From Paracentrotus lividus (Eukaryota > Echinodermata > Echinoidea > Camarodonta > Echinidae), in assembly GCA_940671915.1 (NCBI GenBank), contig CALNVZ010003435.1:2300752-2364751 (forward strand): 64,000 bases of DNA, given 5' to 3'. Every line of letters begins with the position of its first letter. Positions within the stretch are counted from its first letter, which is position 1. Made by a program: the position numbers and the translations under genes. Under the pieces are notes generated by a model. That model had not been told where the DNA came from. It searched no databases and worked only from the letters and a program-made list of their open reading frames with translations. Below are positions 26,223 to 38,082 of the stretch, in pieces.

Positions 26223-29200
26223 TATATACCACACTTGTAAATGCCCACAGCTAATCTCAGATTCTACCTGGAATGTTATTTAATTTTGACTGAAATGGCA
26301 CCATGCAAATATGCATAAATTTAGAAAATTTTACGTAGATTTCTTGTGAGCATATATACACTAATCGTCATTATTGTGAAAATGCAGGAAGCAACCTGTC
26401 ACGAGGGCAAATTTGATCAACTAGTATAAACATTTGTAGAAAATAATATTATGCCAGTTATTATGATACGAAATGCAACGAAGTGGGATTTTATTGTATT
26501 TTGATGAGCTTTACAGGTACAATGTAAGCAAGCAATTTCCCCACTCAAATCCCTTTGTCATAATATATTCTGTTTCCGTATCAAAGAAAGAAAAGTAATA
26601 TATCACTGCCAATCATAATGAATTATTCATTCTTGGAATTTGAAATTAACCAACATTTCTCTTTTGTATTCACTCCAAGTGTTGGTAAAGTTGCATTCTT
26701 CGTATAGAACTGTAACTGTTTGGAGACTCGATAATATAATGATACAAATAGAAAAGGAAATATCTGGAAGGATATAAAGGGCAAGAGAAATATCTAGAAG
26801 GGGAAAATCACCTGGAGAGAGAAAAGGGGGAAAGAAGAAAGATATCTATTGGTAAAGAGAGAGAAAGAAGAAGGGAGAGATATGAACAGATGGATTTGAA
26901 TACAGGAAATATTTCTCTGTGACAACATACAATGTAAACATCTGCACCCTTTGTATGTCTTTTTTGTCTCCTATGAATAGACTTTATCTCATCTAGAAGT
27001 ACATGTAGTCTGTATTTGTAGTCTTGTATTCTCAAAAAGATGAGGTACAAAGTACTCATTTCCAACATAATAACCTTTTTGGAATATGAAGTTTATTATA
27101 GATAAGAAACAAAATATACATTAACTTTTGCATTTGATCTCCATTTTTGTTTGCATACAGGATGAGGAACCTACTTCATGGACAGCTTTGAGATGAACTT
27201 TGTACATGCTAATCATGTAAGTATCATTTATGATAAGGAAACAACAATGTAACCCTGGACTGTGAACACTATGATTTGTAAATTTATATAAATTATATTA
27301 CTATTGTATATATTGTCTACTAAGGGATGGAATTGTTTTTCAGTGTTGTGTAAATTGCCATTAATGAAGGTCTTACTCGCTCTTAGTAGGCAAATTATCG
27401 TTTATAATAATAATTCATAAGAATATTAATAATGATTATAATAGTTTCTTATTAAGAATCAGGAACAAGGCGGCTATGTACACAACCTATTGCCAATGAA
27501 TCTGGAAATGGCTATTTGTTAAGAAATTTCCCCCAAGTTTGTGTAGTATTGATGACTGATAATACAATCGTAATGTGGATTTCCTTCCGAAATTATTTAT
27601 GCCTGTAATCTTAATAAGATATCGTTATTTTATTTCTGAAGAGTTCAGAGAGCTGAATTGCAGTGCAACTCAAATCCTTTTCCTTTATTTTGAAATTTGG
27701 AATGAAATTGCTGCCCTATTGTCCTTACTTGATAAACATGAATTTGCACGTTCCATGTATCAGAAATTTAATTAAGTGATTAATTTTTTTAAATTGGCAA
27801 ATCAATGCCCTTTTGCATTTGAATATGTTTGATAAGAAATATGCACCAGTATTTCTGATTTATCAGTGCTATTAGGAATATTAAAAATAATAATAATAAC
27901 TTGCGATGGATTACAAAATCGAGAGAGAAAAAAAAAAGAATATATTTTCCTTCATCAATTTCAGTATTACATGTATCTGTTTCCCAATTCTCAGATAGGA
28001 CATATTTTTAAGAAAAGTTGTTTACTAGTTGCTATTTACTTGTGTTTTCAGACCTTTTTAGTGCAAGTTTTTTTTCCATTATATGTGAGAATTTAATTTC
28101 TGTGTCTCTTTAACAATTGCAATTCTCTATAAAGGTTTTTCGATGTGAGACTAGTGCTCCATCATTGACAGGGTATAAGTCTTGACAAACAAGCTGTGAT
28201 CAGCATAATGGAAAATGCATTTGTATGCCTGAAATACACACTCAAGCCAAATGACTCATTCTTTCAATGCAAGAGCCTGATGCGAGGATTACGAAAGGCC
28301 TCTTTCAGACAGCCTGACTTCATGTTTCATACCGAGTTTTAATTATAAACATGATACATCATATTCTCAGAGCCAAAAAGGAGTTGACTTTTACATAGAA
28401 TTTGACATGTGCCCTTTTATCCCTGAACAAATGATGCAATATTGCAGAGTCGAGATGACATTACGTTTCTTCATGTTTTATTATCATCAAAGAGGGTGTT
28501 GCAACTCATTAACATGCTCAATCAAGGGTGGTTGTCTATTAAAATGCTCTTAAATACTACTTGAATGAAAGTCAAAATATAATAATGCCCCAAAGAATTT
28601 TCAATAAATATTTGTTTTGTTAAACATACTTATAAGCTGAAGTTTGGTTGTCTTGTAAATTGTTTTTGTACATAGATACTTAAAAGAAAGTCACAATATA
28701 TATTATATTACTGCAAGAGAAGGTCCCCCAAAATAATTGATATTTGCAATAAATGTTTTGGTGATATTTTATACAATATAAAAAATATTTTGTATTTTGC
28801 AAAACTAATAGTTCCATACATATTATTTTTGTTGTGGTAAATTGTTGGACCTTTAATCTCATGAATTGGTTCTTCTGGATTATTATCAACCCTATTGGCG
28901 ATGATGAATTTGGGACTAACTTAGATCTTTCAGAAATAAAAATGATAAATTTAGCATAAGCTATGCAGTTAAGTTTTAATATTTTTTAAAACTCATATTA
29001 TATACATTATGTGTGAATATTACTGCTCTAAATTAGTTGCATATGATGTATTTTTAAATAATGGCTACAAAAAAAAATTAGAATAGTCTAATTTTTATAG
29101 AGGGCATTAGAATTACAAGAGTGAGTGTTGGTTGTGTGAACGCACCCATCGTTTGTGTGTTTCATACATGTAGCCCAGTGTAAAGTGCAGAATATTTGAT

Positions 29201-29261
29201 TAATATTAACTCTGCATCACTCGGGGGATTTTCTTTGCTTTTTACACTTGGGATCCGGAGA
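26223..29261. other. No firm gene; purine-rich tract and one exon-like segment
   Basis: A purine-rich stretch spans about 26,750-26,885. A 56-bp segment at 27,161-27,216 is bounded by a good acceptor and donor but is closed in the two frames that begin at its first two bases and opens the third with a stop; see findings. The rest is AT-rich with no coding signal. Confidence 0.4.
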
Positions 29262-29325
29262 AGAGAGAGATATAGATAGATAGATAGATAGAGAGAGGGA
29301 GGGAGAGAGAGGGAGAGTGCATGAT
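29262..29325. repeat. GATA/GAGA microsatellite
   Basis: A short run of GATA units flanked by GAGA and GGGA units. Confidence 0.92.
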
Positions 29326-31139
29326 TAAATTTGATTTGAGATATTGCCAGGTCCAGAAGAAGAATTGTCATCTAAATGAATTAAATGGAATCCAATATTA
29401 GAATCGGTGGTCCAATGTCACATCGGTCACTTGGTTTAGAGAAGCCTGATTGATGGATGGTAGAATCCAGGAACAAAGGCCTCTCTCTGTTATATAGTTG
29501 AAGTAAACAAACAAATAAAATATCATTTGAGTGAACCAGAAAAATCTAAATTTAAAGTTACTTGGATGGCCGTGCGATAATATTTTAATTCTTGCCCTTG
29601 CAGATATATTTTGCAGCAATACGTGTCCAAAATAATGATACGCCGCTATTGAATATTTTCATAAATTTTCATAAAAATTGAACATAAAAAATACAACAAC
29701 ATTGAACAACTTTCTTTTTGTCTTTTTGTGTGACAATCAACCAAACTATATTCATTTGTAGACTGTTTATAATATGATACAGATAGCTTTAATTGTAATC
29801 TTTCATATTTATATTATGTGCTTGTACATGTACACAAGGGTTAGGAAAGGTTTGAAATATGTACTGGGGTTTTACAGAACAACAAAATAGGCTACATGTA
29901 GGCCTACATACTATGTAAATGTATATGTCGTATGTTTAGAATTGTCTAAGGTGGAACGAATGTAATTTGCAAGATTTCTATATCTTCAGTTAAATTTCAT
30001 CTCTATGTGATTACAGTATTGACTGTGAATAATATGTAGCTTACTTTTTCACAATATAGGCCAATTGTTCAATTTGAGACTGGGTAATAGAATGTTATGA
30101 ATATCAAGTCCGTTTTGATTTTGATCCCACACATAATTACATGATTTTGTTCTTTATTTGCGAAGTCTTTTTCACCTTCTGTGAAAGTATAAATGTGGAT
30201 TATAGTCTACCAATTTACTCAGATAAATTAAATTGACAATGGCATATCAAAGGTCAATAAATAATACCCACACACACACACCCAGATTTGAACCATGCAA
30301 ATACTGCACACTGTGTAGCTGATGCAGATCTCGTGCTTGAGAAAGAGACCTGCATTGAATGTTTTGTGTGCATAAAAGCAGCAGGGATGGTTTATAATGG
30401 AACTCATAGCCTGCACTGCTGCCTTCCTGTTTACGAGAGCTCGCTGTATCCTGTGTTACTGTTAGGGACCATCTCAACAGTTCTAGAGAGAAGGATAGGG
30501 CCTCAAAGCTTTAATATAGATATGTTTTTAATGTTGTTTATTGATATAAACTAAAGCTGAATTATCTGGTTTCAATCCATAAAATTAATTTAAAGATAAT
30601 TTGATTGCATGACACTTTAAAGAGGAAAACTGTGAAATAAACACTCCCTTTTCCACCCACCCCCTAAAAAAAAGATTGTCTTATCAATACATGTAGGCCA
30701 TACATCAATAATGCATGAACCCATAATTATGTGCATGTTATTGTGTAATATCAATTAATTTCTTATTTAGATGGATTAAAAAAAATATATATTTGCTGGT
30801 ACATAGGCCTACTGGTTTGGTTTTAGCCAACAAATTTGTCTATACCTGGCCCACAATAGCATAAAGATATACAATTGATCTCAATTGTTCGCGAGTGCTA
30901 CATGTATCCCCTTTCTCTGATGAACACAGTTGCGATTGGTATCAACAATAATTCAAGTTATGCAAAATTTAATTTGATCTCAGTGGGCCCAGGTAGTGTT
31001 TTCGATAGTTTACTGTTAATTCCTTTAATTCCTCATCGGCTTCTACATTTATGAAGGAAAATATACAAATCATTTTGAATTTAATTTGATTTGAGTAATG
31101 TTTTTTATGAATACATTAGTTGAACATTATGATGTCACT
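29326..31139. other. No gene seen
   Basis: Ordinary AT-rich DNA with a short (CA)n run near 30,270-30,282. Open frames on both strands around 30,230-30,550 overlap each other and show no domain. Confidence 0.45.
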
Positions 31140-31236
31140 TCAAGTCAACAAGACTAGTCAGCTTAGATAAATTATGCATTTCCTTGTATGATACATGTAC
31201 ATGTATGTGAATAAAGAACTATTGATTTGATTTAAT
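31140..31236 (+). mobile_element. Possible retroposon 3' tail fragment
   Basis: The segment ends with GAATAAAGAACTATTGATTTGATTT, that is, a polyadenylation-type AATAAA followed by a short reiterated tail. This is the pattern of the 3' ends of CR1/L2-type LINEs and the SINEs they mobilise. No coding part and no target duplication were seen, so this is weak. Confidence 0.25.
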
Positions 31237-34200
31237 AGTCGGTATTGAGCCCTTTATATCGGGAGAAGTTGTTCACATTGCCATAGGTGTACTGTACAAT
31301 GTATGTCACTCCACCGTATTATAAGCAGATTTTTGTCATAAGTAGGCCTAAAACAACTCTTTTAAATGTCCATTGATATCACTATTGAAATGAAAGTCAT
31401 GTTTAAAGGAAGAATGCACCAAATTTTTATAGTCATGCACACATGTCAATATAATATTTAGATCAAATGCAATGTACATTGTATAGTGTTAAGTTTCGCT
31501 AGCAGTGTTAAAAGTGCCTCCCATATAGTGACTTTATTTAGGACGACCTGTATAATCATAGATAGGATCTAATCAATTTGTCAATATGTTGTCAATAGAT
31601 GAGTCCTAAGGGATTCACACAGTGGGCTAATACCCTTTTGTTACTGACTTTATATGCACAGTGATGCAACAGTGCTTTACGTCATTATTATCCAAGCGAA
31701 TCGAGGGATACTTGGCGCTGCTTTTAACGGCAGATCTAATTTTGGTCTGCTGTATGAATTAGTCCTAAATTTTTGTTCCCTCATTCAACGTTCTAAAAAC
31801 ATATTCTTGTTGAAATTGATCTTTGTTTTTTGTTGAGGCAAGTTACAATGTAGGGCTACATGTGAACTTTCCAAAAATAATATTTACAATGTAGGCCTAT
31901 ATAATTCAGAAATCTATTTTTTTAAATTTTTAATTCACTTGGAAGAACAAGTCTCAGAAATCAAATTTAAAAACAAAGCCTACTATTTTCACTGGATTTA
32001 GAACAAAATCAGGGAGTGATTTATCGTTCGACGAGGGCTTATAAGGTCACGCTTTTCTGGATTTTAGGAATGTTATTTTCCATTGCTCTATTGTGATCTT
32101 TATTTCAAAAGCATTTGTATCTTATAAAAGGAAGTTTGTATCAAGAAAACACAACCAGGATCTTTAAATGAGTATGTAATTACAATGGTTTAGGAAATAT
32201 CCAGTAACTGCTCAAAGGTTTACACTTACAAATAACATCAGTTTCAGTTTCCATTATTTCCATATACCATTGCTTTGACATGCCTTCAGTTATTGCGCAA
32301 TCCTCTCTCTTTCATGATTAATGTATAGCATGGTATTTTATTTACAAAGTTTCACGTTGTTTAATTAGTGGTAAACTGCCATTTTCTTGAAAGTAAGAAA
32401 AGACAAAATGTTAATTTTTGATTGTCTAAACCCCACTCCCTCAAAGCAGATGATATTTCTCTGATTTTGATTTAATCCACCTTCTCAATTTTCATGCTTC
32501 TGCACATGAAATTATTTGTGTTTGTGACTGTAGTAACCTACATGTACACTATATATTTTGTTGTTTTTTATTTTTTTAATTTTTTTAAAGCTCTGCCATT
32601 CACCATATTTACATACTACAGCACTCTAACATGACTATAATGCTTTCCACTCTATACATGTACATTCACATGGTGGGAGTATACGAGCATACACATCCCC
32701 CTACATATGTTCTGCTCCATTTCCCAAGATTATGAGTAATATGTGGCCGCATATCATTATATCTAGGGTCAGACCAGAAGTAGAATTTATTAATTGATTA
32801 GGAAAGAAACCTGAGATAAATTAAGTTGCTGTGAATTAGAATGAATAATTGGTATCAAATTTTGTTAGACCATGTTGTGTTTCAAAACGATATTTTATTA
32901 TATGGTTTATTTTAATCTTGGTCATTGTGGAAAAAAAAAACCACACTGTATTTACTACATTTACATCCTGTATCAGTAATCATACAGGCCTATGTCAAAC
33001 TGAATAGATTTAGTTAGATATTTTGACTTTGGTTGATTCCGAATGTTTTCAGATTTATTTTACATAATATTTTGTGAATATTTGTACAATATTTTGCTGT
33101 CAAATATGCATTTCATTGCTGGTATGCAAATATTACAATCTGGTTTACCCGGTATTCATAATTTCTATGAGTAACATGAGTAATACTGGATTTGAATACA
33201 TGTATCAATGATGATACAAATGTAGCGTTTTTTTTTTTGGGGGGGGTGTTCTGTTTTTGGTTTTGGATGATTATCTGAACAGTCCCATTAACTAAATTGG
33301 AAGCAAATCTAATGTTATGTTAGAAGGTTGATTAAAAATAAGTAAATCGGTGACCTCATCTGTTTACTTTCCCTGTGTATATTTATTAATATCTTGAACC
33401 ATTGATTAAAAAAATAAATAATACACCACCTGTTTTTCCTACATGTACAACCTTTGTACATCTGACGCAGTTTTAACCAGCTTGCTTTTAGAATCGACCC
33501 ACTTATTTTTTTCTTTTTCTTTTTTGTTCTGAAGATTATGATACAATGTGCCAAAAATATTGCACCAATGTGCAAGCCTTATTCCCATTTAAAAGTGATG
33601 TAAATGTATGTATTGTATGTTTACGAATAGGGAGGGGCTGAATATATCCATACAAATATCGGTTGTGGTTTTTGAGGAGGGGATACATTACAAGTACACT
33701 ACAAACAAGTATTGTGTCTTGTGTGTGACGAAAAACACAGATATTAGTTATGTTAGATAATGACTAAGCATTTTACATTTTGACTAAAATTTAGACTTGT
33801 TTTTGTGCTCGATGTCGCTGGTGTAAATTCACAGAAGCCATGGGGCTTACTGCATTTCCTGTTTCAGTAGTTCAATGTGCCTATGTTGTGTCTATCTGCC
33901 TGGCTATCTCTATGTAGATAATATTTGTTTGTTGATGTGTGTCACTGAGGGGGGATTTGGGCTATGTTCTATTGTAATCCATGAATGATGAGGATGTGAG
34001 AGGATTAAAAGCTTACCATAGATTCCATCAGTTCAAGTACAAGAAGGCTCAGGCTTGTACTGTATAGGCCTATAGTGCTTTTTACCACGAAGGAATTGGT
34101 CATTGGAGGTAAACATTTTAATTAGCCAGCCAACACCATGGGAAGTTATAATACCCATTAAAAAGGATAATGGTACAATTAGACTGGTGTTAGGTGTGCC

Positions 34201-34356
34201 CAGTATTTTTCTGGGTATTTCAGATAATAGGCTACATTCCAGTGTATATGACATGTAGGGGATTTGTAATCCCTTTAATCATATTACGAAGAACTTCAAG
34301 CACACTTAATTTTAAGGGGTTACTTATTAAAGGGCCTCATTTAAAATTCTCTGAAT
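31237..34356. other. No gene seen
   Basis: About 3 kb of AT-rich DNA with a T9G8-type run near 33,228-33,247. No exon structure was recognised. Confidence 0.45.
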
Positions 34357-34360
34357 TTAG

Positions 34361-35139
34361 GGGCCATTCCACGGTAACTCGCGTTACAAATAACCGGTAC
34401 CTTTCAAGTTTAAATCCCTCTATCGTTCAAAATGGTAACACCTACAAGTTACTTTTTGCACCACATGTAAAGGAGACATAGGCTTACCAAATATATTGAA
34501 AAAGAAAAATATTGGTCAAGCTTATTCGGATTCACGGGTTGTTGAACTTCGGTAACTCGCGTTACGCAAAAAGGACATGGTAAAAATCACGATGAATGTT
34601 AAGGCAAATTCTCCTCAAACTACACCGTGTTGACATAACTTTTCCTATCTTAAACTGAAAGTAGTATATTTTGAACCTATCAACTGCATCAAAGTAAAGA
34701 AAAAATGAACAGATAAAATACAGGGAGCGTTTATGTCGGTAACTCGCGTTACGGTAACTCGCGTTACAGTTTGTCCGTCAAGATATAATTCAAATTTTCA
34801 TACCTTTTCTGTAACTTCAGATTGAATTTTATTGTTAATTTTGGTGTGATTGAATATTCTAAAGCTTATCCAGTTGGAAAAAATGCAAAAGAAATGATAG
34901 TTCTCTGTAAAAGTTCCTAAAAAAAATTTAAAAACTGCATGTAGTCCCATGTGCTTAAATCTATGTATAGTTTGGATTCTCCTATAAGGACATACAATTT
35001 GAATGTAAAATCTAACCTAATCTGTGTCCCCTTATGTAATAATAATTTCAGAAAAGTTTAAAGCCCAAAATACAACCTGAATTTGAAATAAAGCAAAAAG
35101 AAGAAAACAGCACATGTCCTCCCGACCGTGGAATGGCCC
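34361..35139. mobile_element. TTAG-flanked MITE with four GGTAACTCGCGTTAC motifs
   Basis: The element is 779 bp. The ends are GGGCCATTCCACGGT and its inverted counterpart ACCGTGGAATGGCCC, flanked by TTAG at 34,357-34,360 and 35,140-35,143. The 16-mer CGGTAACTCGCGTTAC occurs four times in the same orientation: at 34,372, 34,550, 34,737 and 34,752, the last two overlapping by one base. The motif is itself nearly palindromic (GTAAC...GTTAC). No transposase frame is present. Superfamily not assigned. Confidence 0.82.
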
Positions 35140-35143
35140 TTAG

Positions 35144-36825
35144 GGATTTTAAGTTAAAGAATTAGGAGCTAATAGTTGTCCCTGTTTAGTGTTGAGCCCC
35201 ATATACCAAGAAAATCCCAATTTATCAACCTGCTTTAATAGTAAATAGTACTATTTTAAATGAAAATGTTAACCATGTCCATTTGTTGCTTTTCTCCTCC
35301 CCCCTCCCCCATAATATTTCTGAAAACTTCTTCATATTGAAATGAAAAGGCTTGATGTGAAGTGCACGAGTGGATGATACAATTTACACTGCAAATTAGT
35401 ATAGTTTTTGTTTGTGATTAAAAATCCATGACCCTTCCCCTCCCACACCCCCTTATATCTGGCCTTTTCTTGTAACATATAGTTTTGAAATAAAAATGGC
35501 CTGATGTGGGAGAGCACGAGTGGATGATTCAATCTTCAGTACTGTCTATACAGGATGGAATCATTACCGTCCAGGCCAGGATGGGCCAGGATACGATAGG
35601 CCAGCAGGCATACAAACCTTCTTCTTCACCATGATATCATACTCATTCTCAACAGTTACATGACCCATCAATTGTCACGTCAGACATGTGCTAGCCTTCT
35701 CGGTACAGGTACGGGGAGGCCTAGTCGTAGTAATTTTCCACAAATTGCTAGCACCTGCACACACCTTGTATAACTTGAAAGTGATTTGAACCATTTCCTC
35801 AACACAACAACATGTCAAACCCAGTCTAAATTGCTTTTTCATTGTTGTACATGTACGTTTTTTCATTTATAATTATATTAATTACAGTGTATCTTAATAC
35901 TCCTAGGTAATTAGCAGCCTATGCCCTAATTGATTTCAATTGATAAATAATAAAAAAAAAAAAAAAAAAAATGACAGCAAATGTTAAGTACAATGCCGAA
36001 CAGGGCAAAATATTTTAAGGAGATGGATGCCTATGTATTGATTATATTATGTTCCTTTCTTATGATGACATATTGAACAGGTTCATTCCAAATTATTTTG
36101 GGTGCAACTACGAAAGTTTAGCTTCAATGTCAATAGCAAGATTTGAAAAATCAATTCTTTTATGCACATGTCCATTATATACAATGTACATGTTCGACTT
36201 GATGAAATGTCTAGATAGGCCTAAATTCTCTCCGGATATTATCAATCATGATAAGCAAATATAAAGTTTAATCTCTGTGTAGTTTTTCTTAACGTTTGTG
36301 GATGAAAATTATCCATAATTTGGTAGAAAAAGATGTGAAATTGAAGGGATATGACATGCATGCATAATATAGCCATGTAGGCTCCAGTGATATTTCTGTT
36401 GCAAGACACATTTCATAACTATCTAAAAAGAATTCACATTGTGGTACATTATATTACTGAAAATCATGGTGTTATAATTCATATTTTTATTTTATGTAGA
36501 ATACAAACATATTACACAACTTGAACAAAATTTATAGAAATTTGTTTCACAAAACTTCATATGTTGATCCCTTAGCTGAACCTGGTGTGATGTGTACAGT
36601 TTAAAATTTGAAGGTGATCCCTGACATATTATATGACTGCATGTGGTAATGGCAGTTGCCCATGGGCACTCCATGCGAAGTTAGCTCCATATGGCAACGC
36701 TTTTAAAGCTACCAATCATCATTTTATGACCTTCAACAGCAGCTATCGCAGAGTTCTATGCCTGAGTTTCATGCCTGTGAAAGGAAAATTGAAGTTGCCA
36801 TATAAAAAATAACTTTTATTACCGG
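35144..36825. other. No gene seen; degenerate direct repeat and poly-A
   Basis: Two related segments near 35,338-35,395 and 35,487-35,534 share GAAAT-AAAA-GGC-TGATGTG and GCACGAGTGGATGAT. A pure A run of about 22 lies at 35,949-35,970. No exon was recognised. Confidence 0.5.
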
Positions 36826-37045
36826 GTATTCCTTTTTTATGAAATACTTTATTCACTGTTATTTTCGCAAGATTATTTTTTTGCACTGCGCGGTCTCACA
36901 AAGAATGTTCACAGGTTCTTGAATTCAAGCTGAATTTTAGTAAGCACGCAATTGAATGTACCCAATACATGTTTAAAAAAGCATGCTCATATATTTGAAT
37001 GTTTTTAAATTCGCACCTGCCGATCTTCGTGCGAAAATTTAGAAT
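36826..37045 (+). repeat. Dispersed CGCGAATT-rich repeat, copy 2
   Basis: A diverged copy of the repeat at 24,064-24,312, same orientation: TACTTTATTCACTGTTATTT, AGGTTCTTGAATTC, AAAAAAGCATGCTCATAT and CCTGCCGATCTTCG are shared in order. Many CpG sites of copy 1 appear here as TG or CA, as expected from methylated-CpG decay. Confidence 0.72.
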
Positions 37046-37191
37046 ATGAGGCATGGATGAAATGGTGAATTATAACACAGTCAAGACAAACATACACTAC
37101 ATGTAGTAAACAAAACAAATTTATGAATTGACCTTTATTATTCACACAGTTTACAATTATTGCACCATATCACAGGCAAGCTAGCTCTTAA

Positions 37192-37641
37192 AGGTAGTGT
37201 CAGCCTTTTGCAGGCAAAAATATTAAATTTCTAGTTTTTGAGATGATATAGTAGTATACCAATGATTATATCATCCCACAACATGATTAAGCTCAAATGT
37301 GTATGTTTGTCATTATATTGCGATTATCAAAATTCATTCCTATTTTTTCGAACCTCGAAAAATATACCGTACGGTGCGAACCGCTGACCGTTAGCGCAGA
37401 GAATAATGCACGCTGATGCGCCGTGTGTATATTGCTGTGTGCGATCCGTGCCGCACGCGCTGCAATATCAACGATGTTGATGGAGAGCTGGTCAAGATTG
37501 GTAGTCAGATTTGTGTTTCGTATTACTGATCTAGGCAACCTATGACAGTAAGATTGAATAGACAGTATAGGTCGATCATATTCTACAGTTATGCCAAGTT
37601 GCATTAGTTTTCGCAATTTGTGAAAAAGGCTGATACTACCT
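37192..37641. mobile_element. TTAA-flanked MITE with AGGTAGTGTCAGCC termini
   Basis: The element is 450 bp between TTAA at 37,188-37,191 and 37,642-37,645. The left end is AGGTAGTGTCAGCCTTTT and the right end, read inward, is AGGTAGTATCAGCCTTTT. The interior is CpG-rich. A minus-strand open frame of 138 codons over most of the element lacks any transposase signature and is considered fortuitous. Confidence 0.85.
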
Positions 37642-37694
37642 TTAAGCATAATACTCAGGGTACAATTTGAAAAATTATATATTACCATGAAAAC

Positions 37695-38082
37695 GCTCAA
37701 CAGTAACATGTTTTAGTAGTTGCCCTGCAGGGCAACCAAATATTTGATATTCCTCCGAAATGGTTGCCCGAATGAATAATCTGGTTGCCCTGCCAAATAA
37801 ATGAAAACATCAAAGATAAAATGTATGTCAAAAACTTTTCATAAAATGTGATTTACAATGAGTTCATATTGTAACCTACATCTACACAAGTTTAACGGGG
37901 CTAAAAATAAGAAAAGCCCAATAATGTACATAAGTATGTCATGTAGGCCTTAACATTAGTCTCACGAAAAAAGAAATGTGGTTGCCCTGTTCGGGCAACT
38001 ACTTTTATTATTTCTTCCAAATTTGGTTGCCCAAGGGTCAAATCTGGTTGCCCGGGCAACGGGGCACATGCTAATGTTGAGC
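37695..38082. mobile_element. Foldback element with GGTTGCCC arrays
   Basis: The ends are GCTCAACAGTAACATG and, read inward from the right, GCTCAACATTAGCATG. The left arm holds an 18-bp perfect palindrome (GTTGCCCTGCAGGGCAAC, 37,719-37,736) and further GGTTGCCC words. The right arm holds GGTTGCCCTGTTCGGGCAAC and GGTTGCCCGGGCAAC. At least six GTTGCCC/GGGCAAC words in 390 bp make it strongly self-complementary. No coding capacity. Exact ends and target duplication are uncertain. Confidence 0.65.

Noticed and set aside
37293-37709. 138-codon minus-strand open frame
   Set aside because: It covers the TTAA-flanked MITE and extends past its end into another element. No domain is visible and the element is too short for a transposase.
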